Source: Verrucomicrobium spinosum DSM 4136 = JCM 18804 (lineage in GTDB: Bacteria; Verrucomicrobiota; Verrucomicrobiia; Verrucomicrobiales; Verrucomicrobiaceae). Taken from it: a stretch of 64,000 nt of DNA. The stretch covers positions 7,783,105-7,847,104 of the forward strand of contig NZ_ABIZ01000001.1 in assembly GCF_000172155.1 (NCBI RefSeq), in the 5' to 3' direction. The notes beneath the pieces are model-generated. The model worked only from the letters and a program-made list of their open reading frames with translations, ran no database searches and was not told the DNA's origin. Shown in pieces: positions 50,548-58,010 of this stretch (position 1 is the stretch's first letter; each line of letters starts with the position of its first letter). The translations under genes were made by a program, and so were the position numbers.

Positions 50548-53202
50548 TCACTCCTCATCACTGACGGCATACGCGGTCGCAGCCTCCAGGCTGAGCGAGC
50601 CGCCCTCCCGCCGGGCGGCATCGACGGCGGGCCCTTGAAAGTCCCCTCCGGCAGCCGTCAGCACAGCTCTCAACGCAGGGTGGTCTGCCGCCTGGGGCAC
50701 CAGACCGCTGCGCAGACGCTGGGCCTCTGCCGCCCCCATGAGACGGGCGGCGCGGGTGTACTTCTTCTCGGCCACGGCCAGCACGGCAAAGGCATCCAGC
50801 GGATACGAGGCCCCCCAGCGGTTCCCCAGCTCAATGCCCACCTGCAGACACTCCCGCAGGTGCTCATGTGCCACCTTGAACTCCCCCAGGGCGGCGGCGT
50901 TCGCTCCCACGGCCCAGGCCATGATGATGGCCTGCCAGGTGTCACCCTCCTCCCGATACATCGCGAGGTTCCGCGCATCCAGATCATAAGCGAGGCGGAA
51001 ATCGCCGGCGGCGGCCGCGAAGACGGCCTGGACATGCTGCACATGGGCCGTGAGCCGACGATCCCCGAGCGGAGCCGCCCAAGCCGCCGCCTCCTCCACG
51101 AGGGCGCTGGCATGGGTCATCTCACCCTGATCAAACGCAAGGTAACCCAGATCCGCCAGAGCCCGGGCGATGCCGGCGGGCAGGCCAAGCTCCCGGTAAA
51201 TGGAGAGGGCCTCCTCCTGATATCGGCGACAGGCAGGGAGGTCATCCGCCACCCAGGCCAGACGCCCGGCCGCAGCCAGGGCTGCGGCCCGCCTCTCATC
51301 CCGCAGCGCGGTGTCGGAATGCGAAAACAGGCGCGCAAAGCTGTCGCCCGTCTCCTTGAACAGACCTCGAACCTCCACATACCGCTGGGTCGCTGCAAGC
51401 ATCTGCAATCCTTTCGGTGCCTGCCCTGGCAGCTCCAGCGCCGCCTCCACCGCAAACCGGATGTTGAACTCCTCCTGCCCCACGGTCTCCAGCCATTCCC
51501 CCTGGCCATGACCACGGATTTTGGGAGCGGCCTGGATGGCGAAGTTTAGGAAATAATCCAGATGGCGGATGCGAAAGGCCTCCGCCTCGCCGGCGTCAGC
51601 CAGCTTCTCATTCGCATAGTCCCAGATGGACTCCAGGATGAAATAACGTGCGCCATGCCGGGGATGCTTCTCCACATAGACCAGGGACTTGTCCACGAGC
51701 TGGGTCAGCAGGTCGATGATCTCAAACTCCTCCACGCCCGCTCCGGAGCAGATGGCCTCGATCGCCTCCAGCGTGCGGCCCCGGGCAAAGACGGAGAGCC
51801 GGCGGAAAAGACGGCGCTCGGGATCGCTGAGGAGATCGTGACTCCAGTCGATGAGCAGTCGCAGCGTCTGCTGGCGGGGCACGGCATTGCGGCTCCCCGT
51901 CGTCAGCAGGTGAAAGCGGTCGTCCAGCCGGTCCACGATCTGCTGCAGGGTGAGCACGCGGATGCGGGAGGCGGCCAGCTCAATGGCGAGCGGAATGCCA
52001 TCCAGCCGCCAGCAGATCTGCGCCACGAGCGGGGCGGTCTCGGCATTCAGATGGAAGGCCGGGCGCACCATGCGGGCCCGTTCGGCAAAGAGGCGCACCG
52101 CCTCATGGCCGCCCAGACGCTCCAGCGCCCCCGGCGCGGTGCTGATCTCCCGCCAGTCGTCAGGGAGGGACATCGGCGGCACAGGCCACGCCGTTTCCCC
52201 CGCGATGCTCATGGCCTCCCGGCTGCTGGCGAGGATGCTGAGGCGGGGGCAGGCGCGAAGCAGCACCTCAGACAATCGGGCACAGGCGGCGACCACGTGC
52301 TCGCAGTTGTCGAGGATCAGCAGCAGATGCCGGTCCCGCAGAAACTGGGTGAGCGTGCTCGTGAGGGGGCGCTCCGCCTCCTGGCGCAGATTCAGCGCCG
52401 CCGCGACGGTCTCCAGCACGAGACTGTCATCATCAATGGTGGCGAACTCCACGAGCCAGACGCCATCCGGGTAGTGGTCCAGCACGTCCGCCGCCACCTG
52501 GAGGGAGAGGCGCGTCTTCCCCGTTCCACCCATCCCGGTGAGCGTAAGCAGGCGGGTGGTGCCCAGCGCGCGCTTCACCTCCGCCATCTCACGCTCGCGC
52601 CCGATGAAAGTGCTGAGCTGGATGGGCAGATTGTTGGCGACGCTCTCCAGCGACCGCAGCCCCCCGAACTCCGAAGGCAGGTCCGCAGCCACGAGCTGGT
52701 ACAGCTGCTCCGGCCGGGCCAGATCGCGCAAGCGATGCTCCCCCAGATGGCGGAGGCTCACGCCCTGCGGGATGTGATCGCGCAGCAGCTCCTCCGTCGG
52801 CAGGGACACCAGCACCTGCCCACCATGGGCAGCAGAGAGAATGCGGGCCGTGCGGTTCAGCGCCTGGCCGAAGTAGTCCCCATCCCGGTGCTCGGCAGCC
52901 CCAGTGTGCAGGGCCATGCGCACGCGCAGTCCCCCCACCTCCCGCCAGTCGGCATCCCGCAGCGCCCGCTGGCACTCCAGCGCCGCCGCCAGGGCCCATT
53001 GCGCCGTGTCGAACGCCACGCAAAAGGCATCGCCGATGGTCTTGAAAACATAGCCGGAGCACGCGGCAAAGATCTCGCGCAGCATCCGGTCGTGCTTGCC
53101 CAGCGCCACCTGCATCGCGTCAGGGTGCTGATCCCACTTCTTCGTGCTGCCCTCAATGTCGCTGAACAAAAAGGTGATGGTGCCGGTAGGCGCTACGGTC
53201 AT
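50548..53202 (-). CDS. Class III nucleotidyl cyclase - NTPase (NB-ARC type) - TPR regulator
   Basis: An 884-residue cytoplasmic regulator. The ATG at 53202 (MTVAPTGTITFLFSDIEGST) was chosen because the cyclase domain begins immediately; the upstream extension to 53334 is not domain-like. The cyclase (1-170) has metal-site Asp15 (FSDIEGST), FKTIGDAFCVAF with the second Asp, and DYFGQALNRTARI for the transition-state residues. Next is an NTPase with P-loop TGMGGTGKTRLS, Walker B LLLILDN and IPLAIELAASR, like LuxR/NB-ARC STAND regulators. The C-terminus is helical TPR-like repeats (EEALSIYRELGLPAGIARAL). Such cyclase-STAND-TPR proteins are signal-transducing; output by cNMP or by oligomerisation is not decided by sequence. 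It has no HTH. Confidence 0.9.
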   Translation of the reverse strand: MTVAPTGTITFLFSDIEGSTKKWDQHPDAMQVALGKHDRMLREIFAACSGYVFKTIGDAFCVAFDTAQWALAAALECQRALRDADWREVGGLRVRMALHTGAAEHRDGDYFGQALNRTARILSAAHGGQVLVSLPTEELLRDHIPQGVSLRHLGEHRLRDLARPEQLYQLVAADLPSEFGGLRSLESVANNLPIQLSTFIGREREMAEVKRALGTTRLLTLTGMGGTGKTRLSLQVAADVLDHYPDGVWLVEFATIDDDSLVLETVAAALNLRQEAERPLTSTLTQFLRDRHLLLILDNCEHVVAACARLSEVLLRACPRLSILASSREAMSIAGETAWPVPPMSLPDDWREISTAPGALERLGGHEAVRLFAERARMVRPAFHLNAETAPLVAQICWRLDGIPLAIELAASRIRVLTLQQIVDRLDDRFHLLTTGSRNAVPRQQTLRLLIDWSHDLLSDPERRLFRRLSVFARGRTLEAIEAICSGAGVEEFEIIDLLTQLVDKSLVYVEKHPRHGARYFILESIWDYANEKLADAGEAEAFRIRHLDYFLNFAIQAAPKIRGHGQGEWLETVGQEEFNIRFAVEAALELPGQAPKGLQMLAATQRYVEVRGLFKETGDSFARLFSHSDTALRDERRAAALAAAGRLAWVADDLPACRRYQEEALSIYRELGLPAGIARALADLGYLAFDQGEMTHASALVEEAAAWAAPLGDRRLTAHVQHVQAVFAAAAGDFRLAYDLDARNLAMYREEGDTWQAIIMAWAVGANAAALGEFKVAHEHLRECLQVGIELGNRWGASYPLDAFAVLAVAEKKYTRAARLMGAAEAQRLRSGLVPQAADHPALRAVLTAAGGDFQGPAVDAARREGGSLSLEAATAYAVSDEE

Positions 53203-53414
53203 GACCGCGCAATGTGGGACAGGCCCCGCGCTTCTCAATGATTCACAGTGAAAAGTTGAGAGTAAAAAGTGAAAAGTGACGGCTCCAGGCACCCTCAGGG
53301 GACTCTCGCCGCTGGCCGCCGCCTCCCGTGCCATGCCTGAGCTCCGGTCTTTCGTCTTTTGGCTTCAAGCCTTCTGTCTCCCGCGAAGCGCCACTGGGCA
53401 GAAACTCGAAGATC

Positions 53415-53675
53415 ATGCGACTCCACCAAAAAGCCATCCTCATCTACGGAGCCGGTGCCTTTGCCTCGATCATGATCGCCTCCTTTTTCATGGGTCGATC
53501 CAGTTACGGCATATTTCTCGCCTTGCTGCCCGCATTGGCGACTACCAGGTTGGCAAACCGGCACCTGGTTTGCCCGCACTGTCAAAAACGCGCCACCGTG
53601 CTGCAAGGCGGCATAAAGACACCCTGGGTGGGCAGCAAATGCCGCTCATGTGGGAAGCAGGGCCGGGCCCAGTAG
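53415..53675 (+). CDS. Small membrane protein with zinc-ribbon-like motif
   Basis: An 86-residue protein. The ATG at 53415 (MRLHQKAILIYGAGAFASIM) is chosen over a longer frame from 53328 because it starts directly before the hydrophobic part. Two hydrophobic segments (residues about 8-24 and 30-44) are followed by CPHC and CRSC pairs (VCPHCQKRATVLQ, GSKCRSCGKQG), which look like a zinc ribbon. No family recognised. It lies just upstream of the low-GC island and downstream of a GTGAAAAGT-type microsatellite (53250-53280). Confidence 0.6.
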   Translation: MRLHQKAILIYGAGAFASIMIASFFMGRSSYGIFLALLPALATTRLANRHLVCPHCQKRATVLQGGIKTPWVGSKCRSCGKQGRAQ

Positions 53676-54149
53676 TGTGTTAGTGTTTGATTGCCAAGAC
53701 GAAAACCGGGCCATGTACCAGACTTAAGCAGCAACACAGTGTACACAGGCAAAGCTGAAGCTTCAAACTCTGGGTGGCAGGCGTGGGGAGGCGAACTTTC
53801 AGTGGGACACCTTTTCAGCGAGGCGGCCGCCTGCTGTTGCACAACAGGGATCCTTGGCTGTCAAACCATAGCATATGAGAAATGCATACTGGCAGGCTTC
53901 CAAATCCCCCCTTAAATTATACGTTCCGCACGATCGCCTTGACGCTTGGCCGCGTAGAGTTCAGGCAATGATTTGGGTGGAGAATGGTGTATTTCATCTT
54001 TCCGCATGGCCCCCCCCGCACAAACAGCTAACGTTCGGTTCCAGCATCAAACCACTGTTGACTAATAGGCACCCTGTGACAGGGTGTAGCACAAATCTAT
54101 TCTGCACGCTTCTCAGCAAGCGTCCGGCCAATTTTTCATCGAAAAAGGT
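53676..54149. other. Spacer at left edge of low-GC island
   Basis: About 470 bp with no convincing gene. Base composition becomes clearly more AT-rich after about 53880. A perfect hairpin CACCCTG (54070-54076) / CAGGGTG (54080-54086) with a 3-base loop sits about 65 bp before the coupled gene pair and could be an operator or a hairpin leader. TTGACT at 54058 is a possible -35, but no good -10 is spaced correctly, so no promoter is called. Confidence 0.4.
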
Positions 54150-54614
54150 ATGCCTCAAAAACTAGCAGGGATGACCATTGGAGGAAATTCCGTCAAACTT
54201 GTTGTCTTGGTTTTGGAAGATGACAAGTCATTTACTTTCGAAGATCAGACAACATTCAATCTCCAAGCCGGCTCTCGTCCTAGTGCGTACTGCTACATTA
54301 GGGATCAAATCAACGAATATCTCAGACACCGACACGTCAGCTGCGTGGGTGTAAAAGAAAGCGCCCTCAGCAGATCGGGCATGCGAATGTCGCACCTTTA
54401 CTCAGCCGAATTGAGGGGGGTCGCGCTCGCCGCCGCCGCCGCCGCCTGCGAAAATGTTAAGCTGACCAACAAGTCTCAGGTTAGTAAGAACTTTGGCGAA
54501 AGAAAGGTGGACGAGTATCTTGGTGATGACAAATGGTGGCAGGAGCGATCACTCGATTCCATCCAGAAGGGAATGCGTGAAGCCGCCTTTGCTGTCATCA
54601 ACCATTTCGCATAA
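54150..54614 (+). CDS. Small RuvC/DUF3010-like protein coupled to a Ser/Thr kinase
   Basis: A 154-residue protein with no signal peptide. Its strand-helix order resembles the RNase H/RuvC fold, and especially DUF3010: a first strand AGMTIGGNSVKLVVL, a helix-strand unit INEYLRHRHVSCVGVKES with Glu70, a helix AELRGVALAAAAAACENVKL, NKSQVSKNFG, and a final helix MREAAFAVINHF. In RuvC enzymes the first strand carries a catalytic Asp; here that position is Gly-Asn, so nuclease activity is doubtful. The similarity is from memory of fold patterns and needs profile search. The start at 54150 keeps the whole first strand. Its TAA overlaps the kinase ATG by one base (TAATG), indicating coupled translation. 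Lower GC than the flanks suggests acquisition. Confidence 0.7.
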   Translation: MPQKLAGMTIGGNSVKLVVLVLEDDKSFTFEDQTTFNLQAGSRPSAYCYIRDQINEYLRHRHVSCVGVKESALSRSGMRMSHLYSAELRGVALAAAAAACENVKLTNKSQVSKNFGERKVDEYLGDDKWWQERSLDSIQKGMREAAFAVINHFA

Positions 54615-55657
54615 TGCCATTCGAGAGCGACCTCCAGCTGGGACCTATTCTGGGATCAGGACACTTTGGCGAAGTGCTTGAGGGCAATGAACCTGCTCAT
54701 GGACTAGTGGCAGTAAAAAGGCTAAAGCAAGCCGCGGGTGAAACACAGGCCGCATTCATTGCCCGCAACTCACACCTTCTTCAGGAAGCCCAGCATTTGA
54801 GTGCCGCCGCCCACACAAATGTAGTTAAAGTTCACTCGGTTGTCACAGAGACCAGTTCAGGGGCGGCTCATATGGTAGTGGAATTTTGCGAAGGTGGCTC
54901 GTTGCTTACGGAATATGAGGCGGGCCCTTTGAGTGTGATGCGCACCCGCACAATTATGACTCAAGTGGCCGCAGGTTTAGAGCATATTCATAATTTGGGG
55001 TTGTTGCATAGGGATATAAAGCCTGCAAACATTCTTTGCAAAGGAAGTGCTTGTAAACTAGGGGACTTTGGACTTGTGACAGATGACCTCGTGCTAGGAT
55101 ATGCGAGCGCGGCAGGATATTTGGACCATCTTGCACCTGAAGTTTATCATGATGGCGTGACTAGCGTCCGCACGGACGTATGGGCAATGGGAATGACAAC
55201 TTATAGGCTGCTCCATGGCCACGATTTTTATCAGCGGCATTTTGGTGCCGCCAATCCAGCGGCCCTCATTCCACTTGGAAAATTTGCAGGGTCACTGCCT
55301 TGGTTGCCGCATATCTCTAAAGAGTGGCGGAAATTTGTCTGCGATTGTTTGCGAGATAATCCAGCAACAAGAATTCAATCCGCTCATGATTTTCAACAAA
55401 AGTTGGCTCGGATCCGAGTGTCTCGAGATTGGCGATGCACGCTTGCTACCGATTCCACCCAGTGGGAGTGCGATGAGAAAAATGGTCGGACCGCAATTGT
55501 GGAGCTGACAGTGCACAGCGCGAATGAACACGAGTGGACTGCGCATCGGGAAGGCGCTGGAATCCTCCGCAGGAAAATAAGTGGTGTAGGATCGAACGGA
55601 CGACTCGCTCCCAAAGATGCCCACCAACAGCTATCGGCCTTTTTTGCCCAGTTTTGA
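54614..55657 (+). CDS. Ser/Thr protein kinase of the coupled accessory pair
   Basis: A 347-residue cytoplasmic Hanks-type kinase with no membrane span. Catalytic features look intact: glycine loop GSGHFGEV (14-21), Lys35 in VAVKRL, HRDIKPANIL (132-141), DFG (151-153), APE (174-176), and DVWAMGMTTYRLL. After the kinase core (to about 270) is an 80-residue unknown C-terminal domain (RDWRCTLATDSTQWECDEKNG, then EHEWTAHREGAGILRRKI), which may bind a target. The kinase is translated right after the RuvC-like gene. Codon and base use differ from the high-GC neighbours. This may be a stress- or phage-response pair; no direct evidence. Confidence 0.85.
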   Translation: MPFESDLQLGPILGSGHFGEVLEGNEPAHGLVAVKRLKQAAGETQAAFIARNSHLLQEAQHLSAAAHTNVVKVHSVVTETSSGAAHMVVEFCEGGSLLTEYEAGPLSVMRTRTIMTQVAAGLEHIHNLGLLHRDIKPANILCKGSACKLGDFGLVTDDLVLGYASAAGYLDHLAPEVYHDGVTSVRTDVWAMGMTTYRLLHGHDFYQRHFGAANPAALIPLGKFAGSLPWLPHISKEWRKFVCDCLRDNPATRIQSAHDFQQKLARIRVSRDWRCTLATDSTQWECDEKNGRTAIVELTVHSANEHEWTAHREGAGILRRKISGVGSNGRLAPKDAHQQLSAFFAQF

Positions 55658-55843
55658 GATTTGCCTACCTGTAGGAATTAGATATTTGGCGTCGAGAATT
55701 GATGCACCCTTGCTCTCAAAATAAGCTTTTGCACATTTCACACGTTGACAACTGCAATCTGAGCAATGGGGAGAGCGCCTCATTGCGGATGAAATGTGCA
55801 TATTGCCACAGTATTCACAATGGCCAGAATTGATACGCATCAT
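55631..55843 (-). CDS. Possible small Cys-rich protein overlapping kinase 3' end
   Basis: A 70-codon frame, convergent with the kinase and overlapping its 3' end by 27 bp. It encodes two Cys clusters (HCEYCGNMHIS and HCSDCSCQRVKC), which look like a zinc finger, and a basic C-terminus (ISKLGKKGR). The upstream region is AT-rich as expected for a promoter (ATAAAATTATTAAATTGC near 55857). The Cys/His spacing is not random-looking, but short overlapping ORFs are often spurious. It could be a third member of the accessory unit. Confidence 0.4.
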   Translation of the reverse strand: MMRINSGHCEYCGNMHISSAMRRSPHCSDCSCQRVKCAKAYFESKGASILDAKYLIPTGRQISKLGKKGR

Positions 55844-55984
55844 TTGAACAGTACTATAAAATTATTAAATTGCAATTGCTTTTTCTGAAAACATCGTATG
55901 CGTTGTCCCGATGTGTGGAACTGTAACTTGGCACCCTGACCAAAATCCACGAGAACCCAATTCCGCAGTACATAAGCAAGACGG

Positions 55985-56060
55985 TTTCTATGGGGCAGTT
56001 GACGAAGGTAACCACCGCGCGTGGCGAAACCTTTCACAACTGCAAGGCACTGGCCACTTC
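55985..56060 (+). pseudogene. Fragment copy of the secreted-protein gene at 56925
   Basis: A short stretch encoding QLTKVTTARGETFHNCK closely matches QLLKVTTSRGETFHNCK encoded near 57009-57060, with the same bases at most positions (for example the run CCTTTCACAACTGCAAGG). The copy is cut on both sides and has no signal peptide or downstream domain. It is separated from the intact copy by the truncated transposase, which suggests a duplication or insertion event split or copied this region. Confidence 0.7.
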
Positions 56061-56321
56061 GGAGTTGTTGAGCCCTTTTGTGCATGGATTGCCACCTGAT
56101 ACCGCAAGGCTACCGCCTGGCTGGTCTCGTGGTGCCAAACTCGAAGTCCAAGGGCAAAAGGATGTCTGGAAAAACAAGACTTCGCTGCCGCCCCTCCAGG
56201 GTGGAATATCCTATCACTCATCAGGGGTATTGGTCACTACGCCCCCCCTCAGCCACCCAGCAATCTCTTTGAGGTGCCACCTCCGGCACTGAGAGGCGTG
56301 AATGGCATTCGCACGGCTGCA

Positions 56322-56657
56322 TTATGCTGCCTCCACGCTGGTAGTTATACTGCGTGTCAGGAGGCTTTTGAGTTCGGCTAGGTAGTCGGTGGCCATGCGT
56401 TGGAGACATTCGTCAACGGCGAGGCGAAAGTCCCGGAACGTTGGGTACTGCCGGTTGCACAAGCACTTCTTCTTGGTGAGCTTCCAAAGCCTTTCGATGA
56501 GGTTGAGATTGGGGCTGTAGGCTGGCAGGTAGAGCAGTTCAATGTCTTGGGCCGCCGCATGGGCGGCCACTTCCTGGCAACGCTGGTAGCGGGCGTTGTC
56601 CAGGATCAAGGTGATGGGCGCAGTGGGATGAGCCCTGCGTATCTGCCAGTTCCACCA
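56322..56657 (-). pseudogene. Truncated IS630-type transposase
   Basis: C-terminal remnant of an IS630/Tc1-mariner-like DDE transposase. Visible parts are HPTAPITLILDNARYQRC (the second catalytic Asp region), LLYLPAYSPNLNLIERLWKL (the third acidic residue region) and KKKCLCNRQYPTFRDF. The reading frame is stopped upstream at 56658-56660 (TGA), so the N-terminal DNA-binding domain and first catalytic Asp are gone. No terminal inverted repeats were found. It marks past mobile-element activity at the accessory island. Confidence 0.8.
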
Positions 56658-56924
56658 TCAACTGCGGAATGGCTAATCCGTCTGCATGCCATGCTCACGG
56701 ATGCCCCGGAAGAAGGTGTCATTGCCCAACGGGTTGCAAACCACCGCGCCAGCAAGGCAACTCAAAAATCTGGACTCGCCAGCGATCCCCACAGAGCGAA
56801 GGGCCGACTTGCCCGACCTTAGCTGCCGTACCACAGTGATCTTGAACGGCTGAGGTAAAACTCTCACCCACTCCCATTCACCTTCTCCCTTGACCAACCG
56901 GGGTTTGTTTGGTTCGTTGCGACC

Positions 56925-57629
56925 ATGAAACCCTCCCCCCTGGGCCTCATCTTTGGTGCACTGTGCACCATTGCACCTTTTGCTGTGGCCGCAGACGATT
57001 TTGCGGTGCAGTTGCTCAAGGTGACCACCTCGCGTGGCGAGACCTTTCACAACTGCAAGGTGTTGAACTTCACTCCGGATACGGTCACCCTCATGCATGA
57101 CGATGGGGTGAAGAAGGTGAAGATGCACCAGCTTCCCGAGGCGCTGCAACAGCGGTTCCACTACGATGAGGACCGGGCCACGGCTTTTGCCGAGGCGGAG
57201 CGGGCGCAGCGGAAGGAACAAGAGGAGCAGGCCCGGAAGCAGGAGGCTGAGGAGGCACGCCAGGCGCAGATTGCGGCGGCTGACCACCTGTCCCGGATGC
57301 CGGTCTATCCGGATCAATCGTCCAGCGTCGCGGGTCTGGAGCGGCAGGTCCTGGCGGCGGCCGGATACAGCAGCGGCTACTACGTCCCCAACTACAGTGA
57401 CTACAGCAGCCGGTACTACGCCCGGCGCAGCGCCTACCGGGCGTCTTCGTACTACTATTCCTCGGTGCGGCGGCCGGTGGTGATCTACTACACCGCACCA
57501 AGCTGCTACGCTTATTCGAGCTCCATCATCAGCCCCTGCCGGTCCCAGGCCGCGGGGCGTTCGGCGTCGGCGATGCGAACCTCACGCCCGCGGACATCCG
57601 TGCAGCGCTGGGTGAGCCGGCCACGGTAG
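56925..57629 (+). CDS. Secreted Tyr/Ser-rich protein, probable frameshift at 3' end
   Basis: A 234-residue exported protein. The signal peptide MKPSPLGLIFGALCTIAPFA is followed by a small domain (VQLLKVTTSRGETFHNCKVL), a coiled coil (AEAERAQRKEQEEQARKQEAE) and a Tyr/Ser/Arg-rich region (YYVPNYSDYSSRYYARR). In the current frame the last about 30 residues are Arg/Ser-rich nonsense. In the frame with GCG at 57557 the same DNA reads AFGVGDANLTPADIRAALGEP, a SmpA/OmlA-like ending that looks genuine. A one- or two-base indel between about 57515 and 57545 would join the two parts. The gene may therefore be a pseudogene, or the sequence has an error there. The 380 bp to 58010 hold nothing else recognisable. 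Confidence 0.6.
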   Translation: MKPSPLGLIFGALCTIAPFAVAADDFAVQLLKVTTSRGETFHNCKVLNFTPDTVTLMHDDGVKKVKMHQLPEALQQRFHYDEDRATAFAEAERAQRKEQEEQARKQEAEEARQAQIAAADHLSRMPVYPDQSSSVAGLERQVLAAAGYSSGYYVPNYSDYSSRYYARRSAYRASSYYYSSVRRPVVIYYTAPSCYAYSSSIISPCRSQAAGRSASAMRTSRPRTSVQRWVSRPR

Positions 57630-58010
57630 AGCGCAGACACAGACGGGAAGCGGCCCCATGCCAGTCAAGAGGCAGATGGGCTGGACTGGCGATAAAAGAG
57701 AAAACAGCCCATTTCCGCGAACCTTCATGATCAAACTGGCTCCTGATGCCAAAGCGCACCTTCCAGTGACGCATCGGCACGAGCCCGGCGGCTATGAATC
57801 CGGGCTCTGGATGTCCCCAACGGCCTGAAAGACGCCTCCCTGATCATGGCCCGGCCCCTTCTGGGGATGCTCGTGAAGCTGAAGCCCCCGGGATTGCGAC
57901 TTAAAACACTCGCCTGAGACTTCTGCCTGCGCCAGAATGGATGCCCTGACTTCCACTCTGTGATGCTCCCGAGTCCATGCGACACCCATCCAGCGGGAGG
58001 CAGCCGGGAA

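Noticed and set aside
51562-53241. 559-codon plus-strand frame opposite the cyclase/STAND gene
   Set aside because: Arg/His/Gln-rich translation without domains; the minus strand encodes the cyclase and P-loop.
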